Assembly: GCA_964020975.1 (NCBI GenBank)
Contig: OZ026630.1
Coordinates: 25,471,239 to 25,535,238, forward strand
Length of the DNA stretch: 64,000 nt
Origin: Hermodice carunculata
Taxonomy: Eukaryota > Annelida > Polychaeta > Eunicida > Amphinomidae
Direction: 5' to 3'
Under the pieces are notes generated by a model. It ran no database searches. It was given only the letters and a program-made list of their open reading frames with translations, and was not told the origin of the DNA. Positions within the stretch are counted from its first letter, which is position 1. Each line of letters opens with the position of its first letter. This document shows positions 34,947-46,539 of the stretch, piece after piece. A program made the position numbers and the translations under genes.

Positions 34947-35667
34947 GTGATTAGGAATTTATATTGCAGTCTTTGAATTGTTCAAATCGAAACGGTGTTC
35001 TATTAATTTTCTCCATTTGTCAAATGGTAAAATGTGGATCTTTTGAAAATAAATTGGATTTGAATATCGCTCAGTCATGCTGTAAACAGTACAGGTAGCA
35101 AATTAATTCTATGAGTGGAAACTTCAGGGCGAAAAGAATTTGTTGTCACACTGAGCTTCAACACTCTTCTGCTGGATGGCGATTTAAAACAATTTTCCAA
35201 AGCTGGACCTCCTAATTTTATACCCAGATGCCAGACTTCTATGAAGCTACAGATACACCACCTGAGACTTGAAGTCCTCTATGAAGGCTGCTACTCTATT
35301 GTAACATTTTGCTGATCAACATAACTGGAATTCTACTTCATGCACTGAGGCTAATTTTATTTATTAACCCGTAACAAAAATTCTAGCTACCCCAAAATTT
35401 TGAACCATTTTATAATGATCACATACAAATTACCGTTTGCTGTGTTCGGCTCAACTACACCAATCACGGTAAAAATGGAGAAGTATCTTGTCATGCTAGT
35501 GATTAAAGCTGTGGTTTGATTCATGTTCGATCTTTCTTCCTTTCTTTCTTTTTCTCTTTATTCTTTCATTGGTCAAAGTTGGACCTTTTGCTGAAAGTGA
35601 GGAGTTCGTCTGAACTCTTTGCCCCCTCCCCACCCCCTTGTCCAAAGCACATGCAGTCGAAATAGTT

Positions 35668-35987
35668 TAGCAAAACATGACCCATATTGATAAATTGAAA
35701 ACCCAACAATGACAGCAAAGAATTAATACAGTTACCAAAGCATCAACATTCATCTTCCAATACCAATGTGAAGAAACAGATTTCACTCCTGACTTGAGAC
35801 AGGCAGTCACCCATCAAAGACAACTGGTGGTTTTAAACCAGTCCTCTCAACCTTTGAAATAATCTTCATTAACTACAGACTATATTGTTTCCAAAATGAC
35901 AGGGCTTAACAGTCAAAGTCCAAATTTCGTCACTTCTGCCAAAAATAAAAAGAGACCTGATCGGCCTATCACTTTTTGGTTCTCCTG
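35668..35987 (+). repeat. Dispersed repeat R-X, copy 2
   Basis: Same blocks as copy 1 from AAACATGACCCATAT through GGCCTATCACTTTTTGG, without the hAT insertion and with a few small changes. Confidence 0.8.
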
Positions 35988-35989
35988 AG

Positions 35990-37255
35990 CGCGTCAAAGC
36001 GAAATCAAAGAGAGAATCTTGAAATATCAACTCCTGTGACGCCAAAGGCACATGTTCCGTATTGGCACTTGATAACTGTTCGCTGCCTAAAATATCCTCA
36101 TTGTCCAATGCGTTATGACAGAAAAGGGTAGTAAACACATGGTAATTCTGTATATAGCCAACGCGATCCTTTATGTACAGCTAAAACCCTTGGGGGATTT
36201 GCACCAGAAACTAGCCACAATGATTGTTGGTTAACATTACTCTATCACAGATCCTGCTTTCAGGCTGTCAATCACGTGTTTGGGAAGAATTGACGACGTC
36301 TCTTTATATGCCGTAGTGAGCAGACGACCAGGCCAGCTTTTCTATTTATGTCTATGTGCTGACGCAGACAAATTTCACAAAGCAAAGATTTCATTTTTTA
36401 ACGTGTGCTAAGGGACACTTGAACAAGTTTAATGAAGTAGGGGTGTCCGTCATTCCTTCAATTCTTTGGCTTATTCTGCAGTAATATCCAATTAAGATTT
36501 GAAAGCACACAGACAGATCTGCTTTTGGAGCATGTTTTTTCTAGTTCAAACTGACTTATCTCGTGTGCTCATATAGATGACGTTTTGAAGAAACTATTTG
36601 AAGAATAGAGTCAAGATAAATTTTACATCCAGTATAGGACTTTGCAAATCTCTATATCAATATTGCAATGCAGAAAAACATTTTTTGGGGAGCAGGAGTT
36701 CTGGTCACTAGCTTGGCTACACCATACACATCTGTTTGCATGTAGCTTAATTATCGAGAATCGGTGGCTTCCAGGTTTGCTAAAACATTACAATATGTTT
36801 TACTTGTGTGAGTCAGAAAGTCAAAATGCGCAAGATACTATCACGGAGCAATAAACTAGTTTAATGCTCTTGCCATATGCTGTGCCTTATCAAAGGCTTC
36901 GAAACCAATCTCAGGAGAGCCATCGGTTGCCACGCTTCTCAGCCACTGGGGTCACGTGGAGTGTGGTTTGGGAGAAATTGGAATCGTATCAGACAGATAC
37001 TGTCCGAACTGCGCGATCCCCGGGTACGATCTTTGGTATGTTCAGCAAGCAGTTTGACATTAACCCTGTTTTATGACCTAAACACTTTACGACACGTCTA
37101 TCTAAGTAGTGGTTGTATCGTGTTTCTGAAAGTGGAATAATTGTTGAACGATACCCAGACAATATATTCGCAGTCGAATAAATGAAATAGGCTTAAGAGT
37201 GCGTTATCCTGATTGGTTGATCATATGGCCGAAGAGCAAAAAAGGGTTAACACAT
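35990..37255. other. Intergenic, no gene recognised
   Basis: Overlapping frames at 36642-37140 have no motif or splice support. Confidence 0.45.
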
Positions 37256-37497
37256 AAACCAGGCACGTAGCCAGACTTTTGTAAACGGGGGGAGTCTCCG
37301 TTCTAACATTTTGGACCTTGTCTCTATGTTGGCTTACCACACTTGTAAGTTACTAATTCATTGAAACATGTGCCCCCATGAGTGCTACATCATGCCATAC
37401 ATATACACATATCGTATATACACATTTACATGTGTTTTGAAATGCTGGACAAAGAGCGAATTGTCTATATACACATACATGTATGCGCACCGGTCCT

Positions 37498-37655
<158 letters not shown>

Positions 37656-37958
37656 TGTCAAGTCGTGGATGTAAATTTTACAAGTGATATATGAAGAGAA
37701 TATTGGTCTTTTATATCTGAGCGTATTTTTCATTAACATTTTATAGAGATCATAATATACTCACACATATATTATAAGATATTGTCATATGTATAAATAG
37801 CTACCTGTCAGGCGAATATGCCATCTGGTATGAACCAACAAGACGTTCATAGCGTTGAAAATTTCTTCACAATACGATGCCGAAAAAGGTTTGCAATATT
37901 AGGACATGATAGATTTGCATACATTTTTGTTTGAAACTGAATGTTACGTTCTTTTTGA

Positions 37959-37959
37959 A

Positions 37960-38029
<70 letters not shown>
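37959..38029. repeat. (AT)n microsatellite
   Basis: About 70 bp of AT with one G interruption. Confidence 0.95.
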
Positions 38030-38032
<3 letters not shown>

Positions 38033-38849
38033 GTCTTGGGTGGTTTATTCATTGTTATGTTTGTTAATCTTTAATTTAAATTGTTTCCTTACGGCAGTCT
38101 TCCGTTCAGGCCAACATACAAATTATGCTGCTTCAGTGAAACTGATGCTATTAAATGTGGACCTGAAGTTTCTCTAAACATATCGAAAAGGTCCAATATT
38201 GGATAAATTAGGGTTAAAAAGGATCTGTATTGCTGAATCTAGTTTCGACATAAAACTTAAAGGACCAATAACAAAGAGCCAAGTTTTGACATAACAAATA
38301 TTGAATGTAAACCAGCCCTTTTTCATTCCCTCAATAGAGGAAAGGTGCTCAGTTCTGTCTGAAAGAGCATTTCTGAAGCTAGGTTTCATGTATTACCAAA
38401 ACAGCATTAAATGAAACAAAGGTAAAATAAAAAGTTGAAAACAATTTAAGAGGCGAAACATTTTACTTTGATTGGTGGGCTATTTTTACCGTCAATAATG
38501 TGCTTTTCAATATGAAGAGTGTTATGCGAACATGGACCTTAAGCAGTAAAAATGTGAAATGAAAATGATATTTGTTCGTTCTTTATAGTGCTATAATAAA
38601 TCAGAATAAGTAGAGTACTCTTGCCTGAATGAATGATTGTGCGTATCCTATGCAGAGAATAACTGTCATTGTAAACTTATAGTAAAGAGATACATTCTTT
38701 CTTCCTTTCCGCGTTTGTTGTTTGTGCTTTGTTTGGTGTTGTTGTTTTATTTGATTTTTTTCGGGGGGGGGGGTATTATTGGACCTTTTGGCGCTGCTGG
38801 GGGTGTCGATCGACACCTCGACACCCCTCTGGCTACGGGCCTGTAAAAG

Positions 38850-39950
38850 ATTGTTGTGCAACATTTGAGAAGGAAAAAAATATTGTTAACAGCAAAGGTT
38901 CATTTGAATTGATCTTCTAAAACAACTGATCAACAGAAATACACTCTTCGGTGCAAAAAGGAATTGTTTAAATGAAATATATTCAAAATTAACAGACAGA
39001 GACTGCTTTCATCTACATTTTGACTTTTTTGAAAATGTGTTTTTTCAAGTTTTACCTAAGGGAGGTCTGGAATCACATGAGTTAAACATAGCCAATTGTA
39101 GGAGCAGCTTTCAGACCGTTTTAAATTACCCTCAGTCGTTTTTTGTTTCTCTTGGCGTAATGTTCGCATTGCTCAAAAGCTTAACTTAATTTGGTTGTCT
39201 TTGGCGGAACATAGGTTTACTTGAGAAATACATATGATTAAATTACTGACTGTGGTCTAAACATATGATGCTATTTGCATATTTTTTGCAACCATCATCA
39301 TATGTCATTATTGGGATTTGGTCATGAGGAGTAAGTCCGAAAAGTTATGGGCTTACCCCGTATCTGAAAAAAAAAATGCCCGAGCATCTGTCGCTGCCTG
39401 TGCTTGGCTATGCCCCAGACAGTGAAATTGTAATCTTTCTTTTTTATCTGGTTTTAAGCCAAGATGATCTCGTTTTACTTTCCCTGTTAAAGTGCTCTGG
39501 GTGCTGATGCGGCAGTCTCCAAATAACAAAACAACCAAAAAAGGATCATTCGGCAGACCGCTGTATCCTCTCAAAAAAGGGAATAGAACCACCGGCGCAA
39601 TAAATTAGGTACTTAGTTTGTGCGGAAGTAGCGTCATATGAACTGAATACATGTCCAAAAGTGACATTTTGCATCATTTAACTGCATATTTGAATTTTCA
39701 ATTCTTCGGAGCAATACCATAGAATCTTGCAACGATAGAAAATTGACATGATGCCATATATATGTTTTAAAGAGGGTAAAATAAATACCCCTCGACAAAC
39801 TAACCACTTTTTCAAAACCCAACATTTCAAAATTCAAACAAAGGGCTGTTTTGGCCAAAATACAAAACTGACATATCTCTAAAACTCTAGTTTAGATTTG
39901 ATAAAATCAAGGATTGACATGCAAGAAGTCTGATGTCTGCAATCTGTCAT
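38850..39950. other. Intergenic, no gene recognised
   Basis: Short frames only; none carries a recognisable motif. Confidence 0.45.
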
Positions 39951-39951
39951 G

Positions 39952-40060
<109 letters not shown>

Positions 40061-40858
40061 ATATTGGTCCTGTGGTCTCGGGATGGGGTGTCCGTCACCT
40101 GATATAAGCATGAGAATCGGTGTCAATATCATAACCATTTTGTGATACAAATTCTCTCAGAATTGCTTTCCTAAATCAAATGATTCTTCTTATGAAGCCG
40201 AAAGCTATTGTTCTAGAACTCTCCCACGGCAGCACTTAGTGTGAAACTAATGATCATGTAGGTAGCTATACAGAATTTAAAATATAAAAATAAAAAATAA
40301 ATATAAAAAAAAATATATAAAGAGATATAAAAACCCAACTGGAGGTGTATCTCGGGTTAGTTGCATATAAACAGCTGGAGACACACAAAATGTAGATTAA
40401 AGAATTATTCTTCGACAATACTGACACAATTATAGGTGCAGAAACCAACTTACTCAATACTGATAACCAAATTTCTCTCGGGGGTATCGTATGTTTTGAA
40501 AATCCATAACTCAGTTCCGAGGAGGACCAATAATCTATATTGCAACCGACATACCATACATGATCTTGCCACAAAAAAAGAAAACGTGTGTTCAGAAAGC
40601 TTAAAAAATTTAGTTATAATAAAGCTTTACCACGTCAGTTTATAAGCCACATTAAATGAAAGATGACCAATATGGGATAAAATCAAAGACATTGTTGCAC
40701 ATGGCTACAATTGACTGCCAGAACATGATATCAATAGATGATCCCAATGGTGATATGTTTCACCGATCTAAAGGCTTGCCAGTAAGGAACCTTTGTGACA
40801 ACATATTTGCATTAAAGTGCTCTTCTAGATCACATCTTTAATGCCAAGAATAGCACGT

Positions 40859-40860
<2 letters not shown>

Positions 40861-40952
<92 letters not shown>
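40861..40952. repeat. (TA)n microsatellite, ~90 bp
   Basis: Uninterrupted TA dinucleotides ending about 80 bp before repeat R-Z. Confidence 0.95.
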
Positions 40953-40956
<4 letters not shown>

Positions 40957-41034
40957 CCAACCAACGAAGGAACATTTCAACAGTGTGTAATAATCAAAAA
41001 CACCTCAAAGTCATGGCTACTCACTTATTATGTC

Positions 41035-41074
41035 TGTGTGCCAACACAGACATATTGTTTTTCTAGGACGTTTT

Positions 41075-41170
<96 letters not shown>

Positions 41171-42115
41171 TATTTCTCTACCCGCAAATTTGTCCGACAT
41201 TTCATTTGAAAGTATTACGTGTAGAAACTCCAAACTTATTATGCTTCTATGGATAAAGTCTAGCCTTTTTATAATGAGAGATCATGCTTTTCAAAATTAT
41301 GCAAATGAGGGCTAATTAAAGTTTTTAATCTTCAATATCTTATATACTATAGTAGATGTGGTTCCGAGTGTATAGGAGTTCGATCATAGCAAGGTAAAGG
41401 TCATCTCAAATGTCAAGGTCATGTCAAGGTCAAAGGTCATGTCAAGGTCAAAGGTTAATTTTAAGCCAAAATGTTATTTTTGAGGTCAAGGTTCACTTCA
41501 GGTAGAGGTCATCTCAAGGTCAAAGGTCATTTCAAGGTCAAAGGCCACTTTTGATTGGGGCTTTCTTCTAGCCATAACTTGGTCAATTTTTATCCAATTT
41601 TCATCATGTTGGGCTCAAATTGTAACTATTGTAACACTGCACATTTTGAAACTTACATGTGACCTCTAATGGTCAAAGGTCAAGGTCATTTGGACCTTTG
41701 AAAGTTTCATCCAGTCATAACTTGGCCAATTTCCATCCAATTCTAATAATTTTGGACTCAAATTGTAGGTATTGCAACTATGCACATTTTCATAAAAACA
41801 TATAACCTCAAAAGGGCAAATGCCAAGGTCATTTGGCCCTTTGAAAGTTTCATCTTGCCATAACTTGGTCAATTTTCATCTGATTTGGTTCATGTTGGGC
41901 TTAAATTCTGGGTATAGTAACACTGTACATTTTTTGCAATTTACATGTGACCTGTAAAGGTCGAAGGTCAAGGTCATCTGGACTTGGAAATTTTTAACCA
42001 GCCATAAGCTTAATGGATGTGAGGTACCATAGGACAAAAGTTGTAGCCCCTAATATTCACAACCTTTGAAGGCATACAGACAGATTTTCTTTGAAGCAAA
42101 TCTTCTTTTCTAGTT
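41035..42115 (+). repeat. Dispersed repeat R-Z, copy 1
   Basis: About 1.08 kb, in the same orientation as 57883-58920. Left edge CAGACATATTGTTTTTCTAG, right edge GAAGCAAATCTTCTTTTCTA. The body is a run of ~170-180-bp units with TGGACCTTTGAAAGTTTCAT, CATAACTTGGTCAATTTT and CACATTTT blocks. The first third (41395-41560) holds ten AGGTCA words, two as perfect direct repeats with 1-bp spacing (41427-41439, 41517-41529). No protein coding. Confidence 0.8.
41076..41171 (+). repeat. (TTTC)n microsatellite inside R-Z
   Basis: About 23 TTTC units. The matching place in copy 2 (57918-57935) has only about three units, so the expansion arose after the copies separated. Confidence 0.95.
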
Positions 42116-42119
42116 TACA

Positions 42120-43490
42120 GTATATTTACTGATTAACTATATGTATCTCCCATACGAATCTTGTGCGCAGTTCTAAACATTTTTAACCAAAAAAAATCTA
42201 AATACCACCCTTTCCACTTGTGGGGTGTACTTTATGATATAGATTATAGTCATTGCGTGAATGAATATTTATTGACTGCGTTGCCACATAAATACAGCAG
42301 TATGTCAAAAAAAGGACATCTAACGCATATGGAGAATTTCAGACACAAAATCAATACTGATCACAGAACATTACGGGCAACACATACAAATATAGACAAA
42401 TATAGCGAAATACAGCGCCCACATTTTTGGGGGTGGGTGGAGGTGGTTAAATGTTAGCTAATGGACTTATCTGTAGATGTAGGTAAACACTTTACGTATT
42501 CACGATTTGAACTTCTCACAAATTGTATGGGAAAATGTATTTATGCGGTATCCTGCAGTGCCAAAATGAATAGATTTATATTCTGATTACCGCTTGATAC
42601 TGACTGAACCATGTCCTCCTAAGTTTTCAAACAAATCAAAATTTGCTCTAGAATTTGAAACGTATTACATGTTGCATGTTCCATTTTTTAAAAAAATACT
42701 TTGAATGCCATGCTGTATGTAAAAGGTAATTATTTAGGGGAAAGCATACATCCAAATTACAACCTAAGTTACGCAGAGCAATCGTCGTAAGGACCAAGCT
42801 TATGCGAAAAGCTAAGAGATGGAGATCCAAGAGTAACTAAAATGTTTCTAAAAAAGCAAAGGAACATTACTAAAGAATTACAAAAACAGGCGATAAAGGG
42901 CTACTGAAGAGAAAATACCCTTAAAGTTTGAAGATAGGAAAAGAATTTTGGAACACCGTCAATCAAAGTACATATATGTACATGTAAATAAATCACAGGT
43001 CGTGAAAACGTTATACCCGAAGATCATACAGATCGTAACTGATTGTAATGAGGTCTCAGAATTTATGGACGACTATTTTGCAGATTCATCCCCCCATATA
43101 GCTTATATATATATGCAAAGAGACGCACATACACCTATTTCAGAAAGACTTTAAGAAGTATGTACATAAAACTGTCTTGAAATATAATTAAGAAAATAAC
43201 TCCTCTGCATGCGAGATATACTGAGAGCCCTGCATGTTCCACAATATGAGTCCCGTTTCTCGCTGTTCACAGTGTCACAGGTACATATTCAACAGACAGA
43301 CATTGACACTAAGAAAGTAATGGGCTACGACGTGTTCTCAGCGAAGGCTACATGTGTCGTCAAAGATCCTATAGCACCTGCAGTCCTTTACCTTTGAACC
43401 TTATATTTTTAACAAGTGTCCTCTCACAATATTGGCCACCATGGTAATTATACTGAGTGGCCTTTAAGTTTGCTTACTAGGATGGTCAAT
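42120..43490. other. Intergenic, no gene recognised
   Basis: Plus-strand frames at 42161-42457 and 42948-43397 have no motif. Confidence 0.45.
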
Positions 43491-43499
43491 TTTGCTTTT

Positions 43500-44330
43500 A
43501 ATAAGTATCGTTACAATATCAAACTCTGGCTGTCAATCTGTCATCCCGTATGCAATGGAAAGTGGTGCTATGCACCATATAATACTGAAAAGTGTTTAAG
43601 AATAGTACTCACGGATTTATCCAAAGAGTTTGAAAGTATCTCTTATCCATTTGTGCTTGCAGAGTAAAAAGCATATGGATTCAGTAATGATGCAGTGAAG
43701 TCCAAGGTCATGTGCCATACGATCACATACTATAATTATATTTCAGTCACTTTTTAGTGACCGGGAACTTCTGCTCTTTTATCTTATTTTTGCGTTATTT
43801 TTGTGACTTCTGTTCTGGTTCATAAAAAGAGTGAAGCAGTGTCAAATTTCACCGACGAAACATATTGAGCACAACATCCGACACTGCCAGACACATGGAC
43901 GGCATTGCCTACAGCAGAAGTAGCCAAATCAAGCACTGATTTTATATACATTGTATGTGACCGAATGCTACTAAATTCCAACTCATACATCTTCGCAATC
44001 AAGACAGAAAAAAACTTAAAAGTACAAAAACAAGGGTCTGAAATACAAATTACAGAAAATGTGCACCTATTTTGAGTCATTATTGACACAAAACTACCTT
44101 TTGATCATTATGTGCTAGAGTTATATAAAAAAATAGCAGAGCAATCGAGTGCACTTACACGAGTCAAAAGAATCCTGGATACAACAGCTAAGCTTTTATT
44201 GTGGAAACATTCTTTTGATAAACATGTGCTAGAACCATGCAAAAATAGCATGACAATGTAGTGCCCTTACACATGTTAAAAGATTCTCGGATACACCAAC
44301 AAAGTTTTAATTATCAATGCATTCATGTTT
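43500..44330 (+). mobile_element. LINE-D: decayed RT fragment with internal duplication
   Basis: The only LINE remnant here on the plus strand. It reads VLTDLSKEFESISYPFVLAE then KAYGFSNDAV (palm motif A region; canonical LTDLSKAFDC), later MLLNSNSYIFAI, then VIIDTKLPFDHYVLELYKKI and SALTRVKRILDTTAKLLLW (thumb). A 114-bp segment covering FDHYVLE...TAKLLL is tandemly duplicated (44098-44211 and 44212-44325). After the second copy, NAFMFPYF matches the usual KSFILPHFNYC continuation. The YADD box is not recognisable. Dead. Confidence 0.75.
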
Positions 44331-44334
44331 CCAT

Positions 44335-45250
44335 ATTTCAGACTTTTTTTTAATCGTGAAAGGAAATAGAGTTTAAATCACCAAAGATAAAACAGAAGGG
44401 AAAATTCTAAATGTAGGCTGTTTAAACATTACGAGACATAACGATTGACCAATTAGTCCAAGTATATGATGACATTTTGGCCAATAGTTTGCATAATTTT
44501 TTCAATATTGATAAGAATTATACATGTTTCTTATGGATAGCACAAACAAATACATGGATGTGAACTAGCCGATTTTCATTGTACGGTGACGAAGACAACT
44601 CTCATCTCATCTTTGTCACTTACATGATATCCCGCAATAAAAAATCAGAAGGACAGCTGCATTTGATGCTCATTGTTGACCGCATCCATGTAACACAAGG
44701 AGCTGCATAAATCAAGAGGACGGTGATTGCTAGATGGAACGACCAATAATTTGGTGTATATTGACACCTACATGTATGGCTCCTGTGCTTGCAGTATAAA
44801 TTCAAAAAATACACGGTGCTCGTTTTTATTTTTTAGAACATTTATCGACTTTACAACGCTTTCCACACGCTTATGACAGAAAATAAACAGTGGCACAAAA
44901 TTCAAACAGTGGTGTTATTATATGGCCACGTAGCTTATACCCTTTTCTGATGTGTTTCGTCTCACAGGCTCCTTCTATTTCACAATTGAAGGGTTGCACG
45001 TATATATCTCTCAGAATCATGCTATGGATGTGACAATGTGCGTTTTCAGAGTCGCTACCGTTTTCGTCATATATCAATGTTTAAATCTGATGTTTGAAAA
45101 TTTGTTGGAACTATATTTATCTTATGACATTAAAACAAAGAAAATAATCTTATACGCAGCAAACTGTTTTCCGGGTTTCGTGGTCTATTTCTCTTTTTTT
45201 TCCGGTTATGCATTTCCTTACACTGACAAAAATGTATGTATACATATTTC
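44335..45250. other. Intergenic, no gene recognised
   Basis: Short frames only. The plus frame at 44952-45383 runs into the SINE head and is not a gene. Confidence 0.45.
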
Positions 45251-45256
45251 ATGTTC

Positions 45257-45343
45257 GGAACGAGCGGGACTCGAACCTGCAACCTTTGGCACCAGTCGCC
45301 TAGCTGAAATGGGAAACGCACATATCCACTCGACCAAATCCCC
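45257..45343 (-). mobile_element. tRNA-derived SINE head or tRNA pseudogene
   Basis: On the minus strand an A box TGGTCGAGTGGA (45325-45336) and a B box GGTTCGAGTCC (45267-45277) lie at tRNA-like spacing. A good T stem GCAGG/CCCGC precedes a terminal TCGTTCC. The acceptor stem does not pair properly in the class-II (Leu/Ser-like) frame and no clean anticodon arm is found, so a working tRNA is unlikely. RNA polymerase III promoter boxes are intact, as in SINE heads. Confidence 0.65.
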
Positions 45344-45704
45344 ATTCCTAAAAAAGAATGGTTCAATGGAGGTAGTTATGTAGCATACATGCACAAGCTT
45401 TCTACCTCGTCTCCATATAGATTGAAGCTTCTCTGAACAATAATATGCTAAGTCTTTAAATTTTGAGCAGAGGTTGCATATTCATCTGGAAGCCAAATAC
45501 ATTTCTCTGGGGCCCACAATTTGAAACTTATGTTCCCCAAATGCGATAGTGCTTAAACTTATCTGCACTAAGGTAAAATGGTTAAAACGTGGCATGCCCC
45601 TTCAGATAATATGTAGGTTATCTATGTTCGGTTCTTAACAAAACCAACAGAAACCTTTGAGATGTATGAAACATAATTGAGTCTCCCATGAACGGAATGG
45701 ATCC

Positions 45705-45710
<6 letters not shown>

Positions 45711-45789
<79 letters not shown>

Positions 45790-45815
45790 TTATATATACA
45801 TAAACATATATATGG
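45711..45815. repeat. (TA)n microsatellite
   Basis: About 75 bp of TA followed by TATTTAT/TACATA variants. Confidence 0.95.
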
Positions 45816-45819
45816 TTGG

Positions 45820-46535
45820 CGTCTAGCTACTTCAGTATCCAGAGAGTTACCCCTATGATAATGGACTGCTTTCCGTGCTAGTGCTGTTGTCCTTCTTTAG
45901 ACAATTTGATGCAAAAATAGTGTCACGTGTACAGTGGGTACTAGCAAAACGATACGACAAAGTGCGTCATTCCATAAGACATATCCATATAACCAGTAGT
46001 GTCATATTCAATTCAGATTACATGTTATAACTATCCTACCATCCCGAACAGCTGCCCCTGCATAAAGAGACTAATGTCAACTAAATCTGTGAAGTATGGG
46101 TTGATGTGCATGCATATAAATCCTAGCTATGACAGAGCCAGAGGCACTTGATGAGCAGATCGCTCACCGTATCTAGAAGGTGTCGTTTGCACCCTTAATA
46201 CAACAGGATAACTCAAAGGCATTAGACGTTCATCTGAACATATCCACCGTGGGACTCAATCTGTAAAACAAATATAACATTGAGGCAATTGGTGCGGCAG
46301 AAAACATTTCAATTTGGCGTTGAAATGAGATTGGTCGAATGCTATAAGCAAAGTGTCAAAGCCCTCCTACACTACCAAGTTAATGTATTCAAAAGGATTT
46401 AAAACAACATATTAGATTCAGGCAACATCACAAGTGCTAAGAAATATTATATGTCATTATGATTTTTCACAACACATGTGTATTTGTGCATGAAATACAT
46501 AGTGAATAAACACATGGAATAGGACTTTCGCGCCA
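45820..46535. other. Intergenic, no gene recognised
   Basis: A CAGAGCCAGAGGCACTTGAT stretch near 46132 weakly echoes the 27-bp motif at 1253 and 22351. Nothing else was identified. Confidence 0.45.
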
Positions 46536-46539
46536 TCTG

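Noticed and set aside
38806-38830. GTGTCGATCGACACC palindrome
   Set aside because: Short, next to a poly(G) run and part of a low-complexity GTCGA stretch; no further support.
43430-43445. Kozak-like GGCCACCATGG
   Set aside because: The frame closes after eight codons and the surrounding sequence is not coding.
45257-45343. Functional tRNA gene
   Set aside because: The acceptor stem has several mismatches in the register set by the A box, and no anticodon stem pairs cleanly.
44952-45383. 143-codon plus-strand frame with RAGLEPATFG
   Set aside because: That peptide is the antisense of the tRNA-like B box in the SINE head. Such frames are common artefacts.
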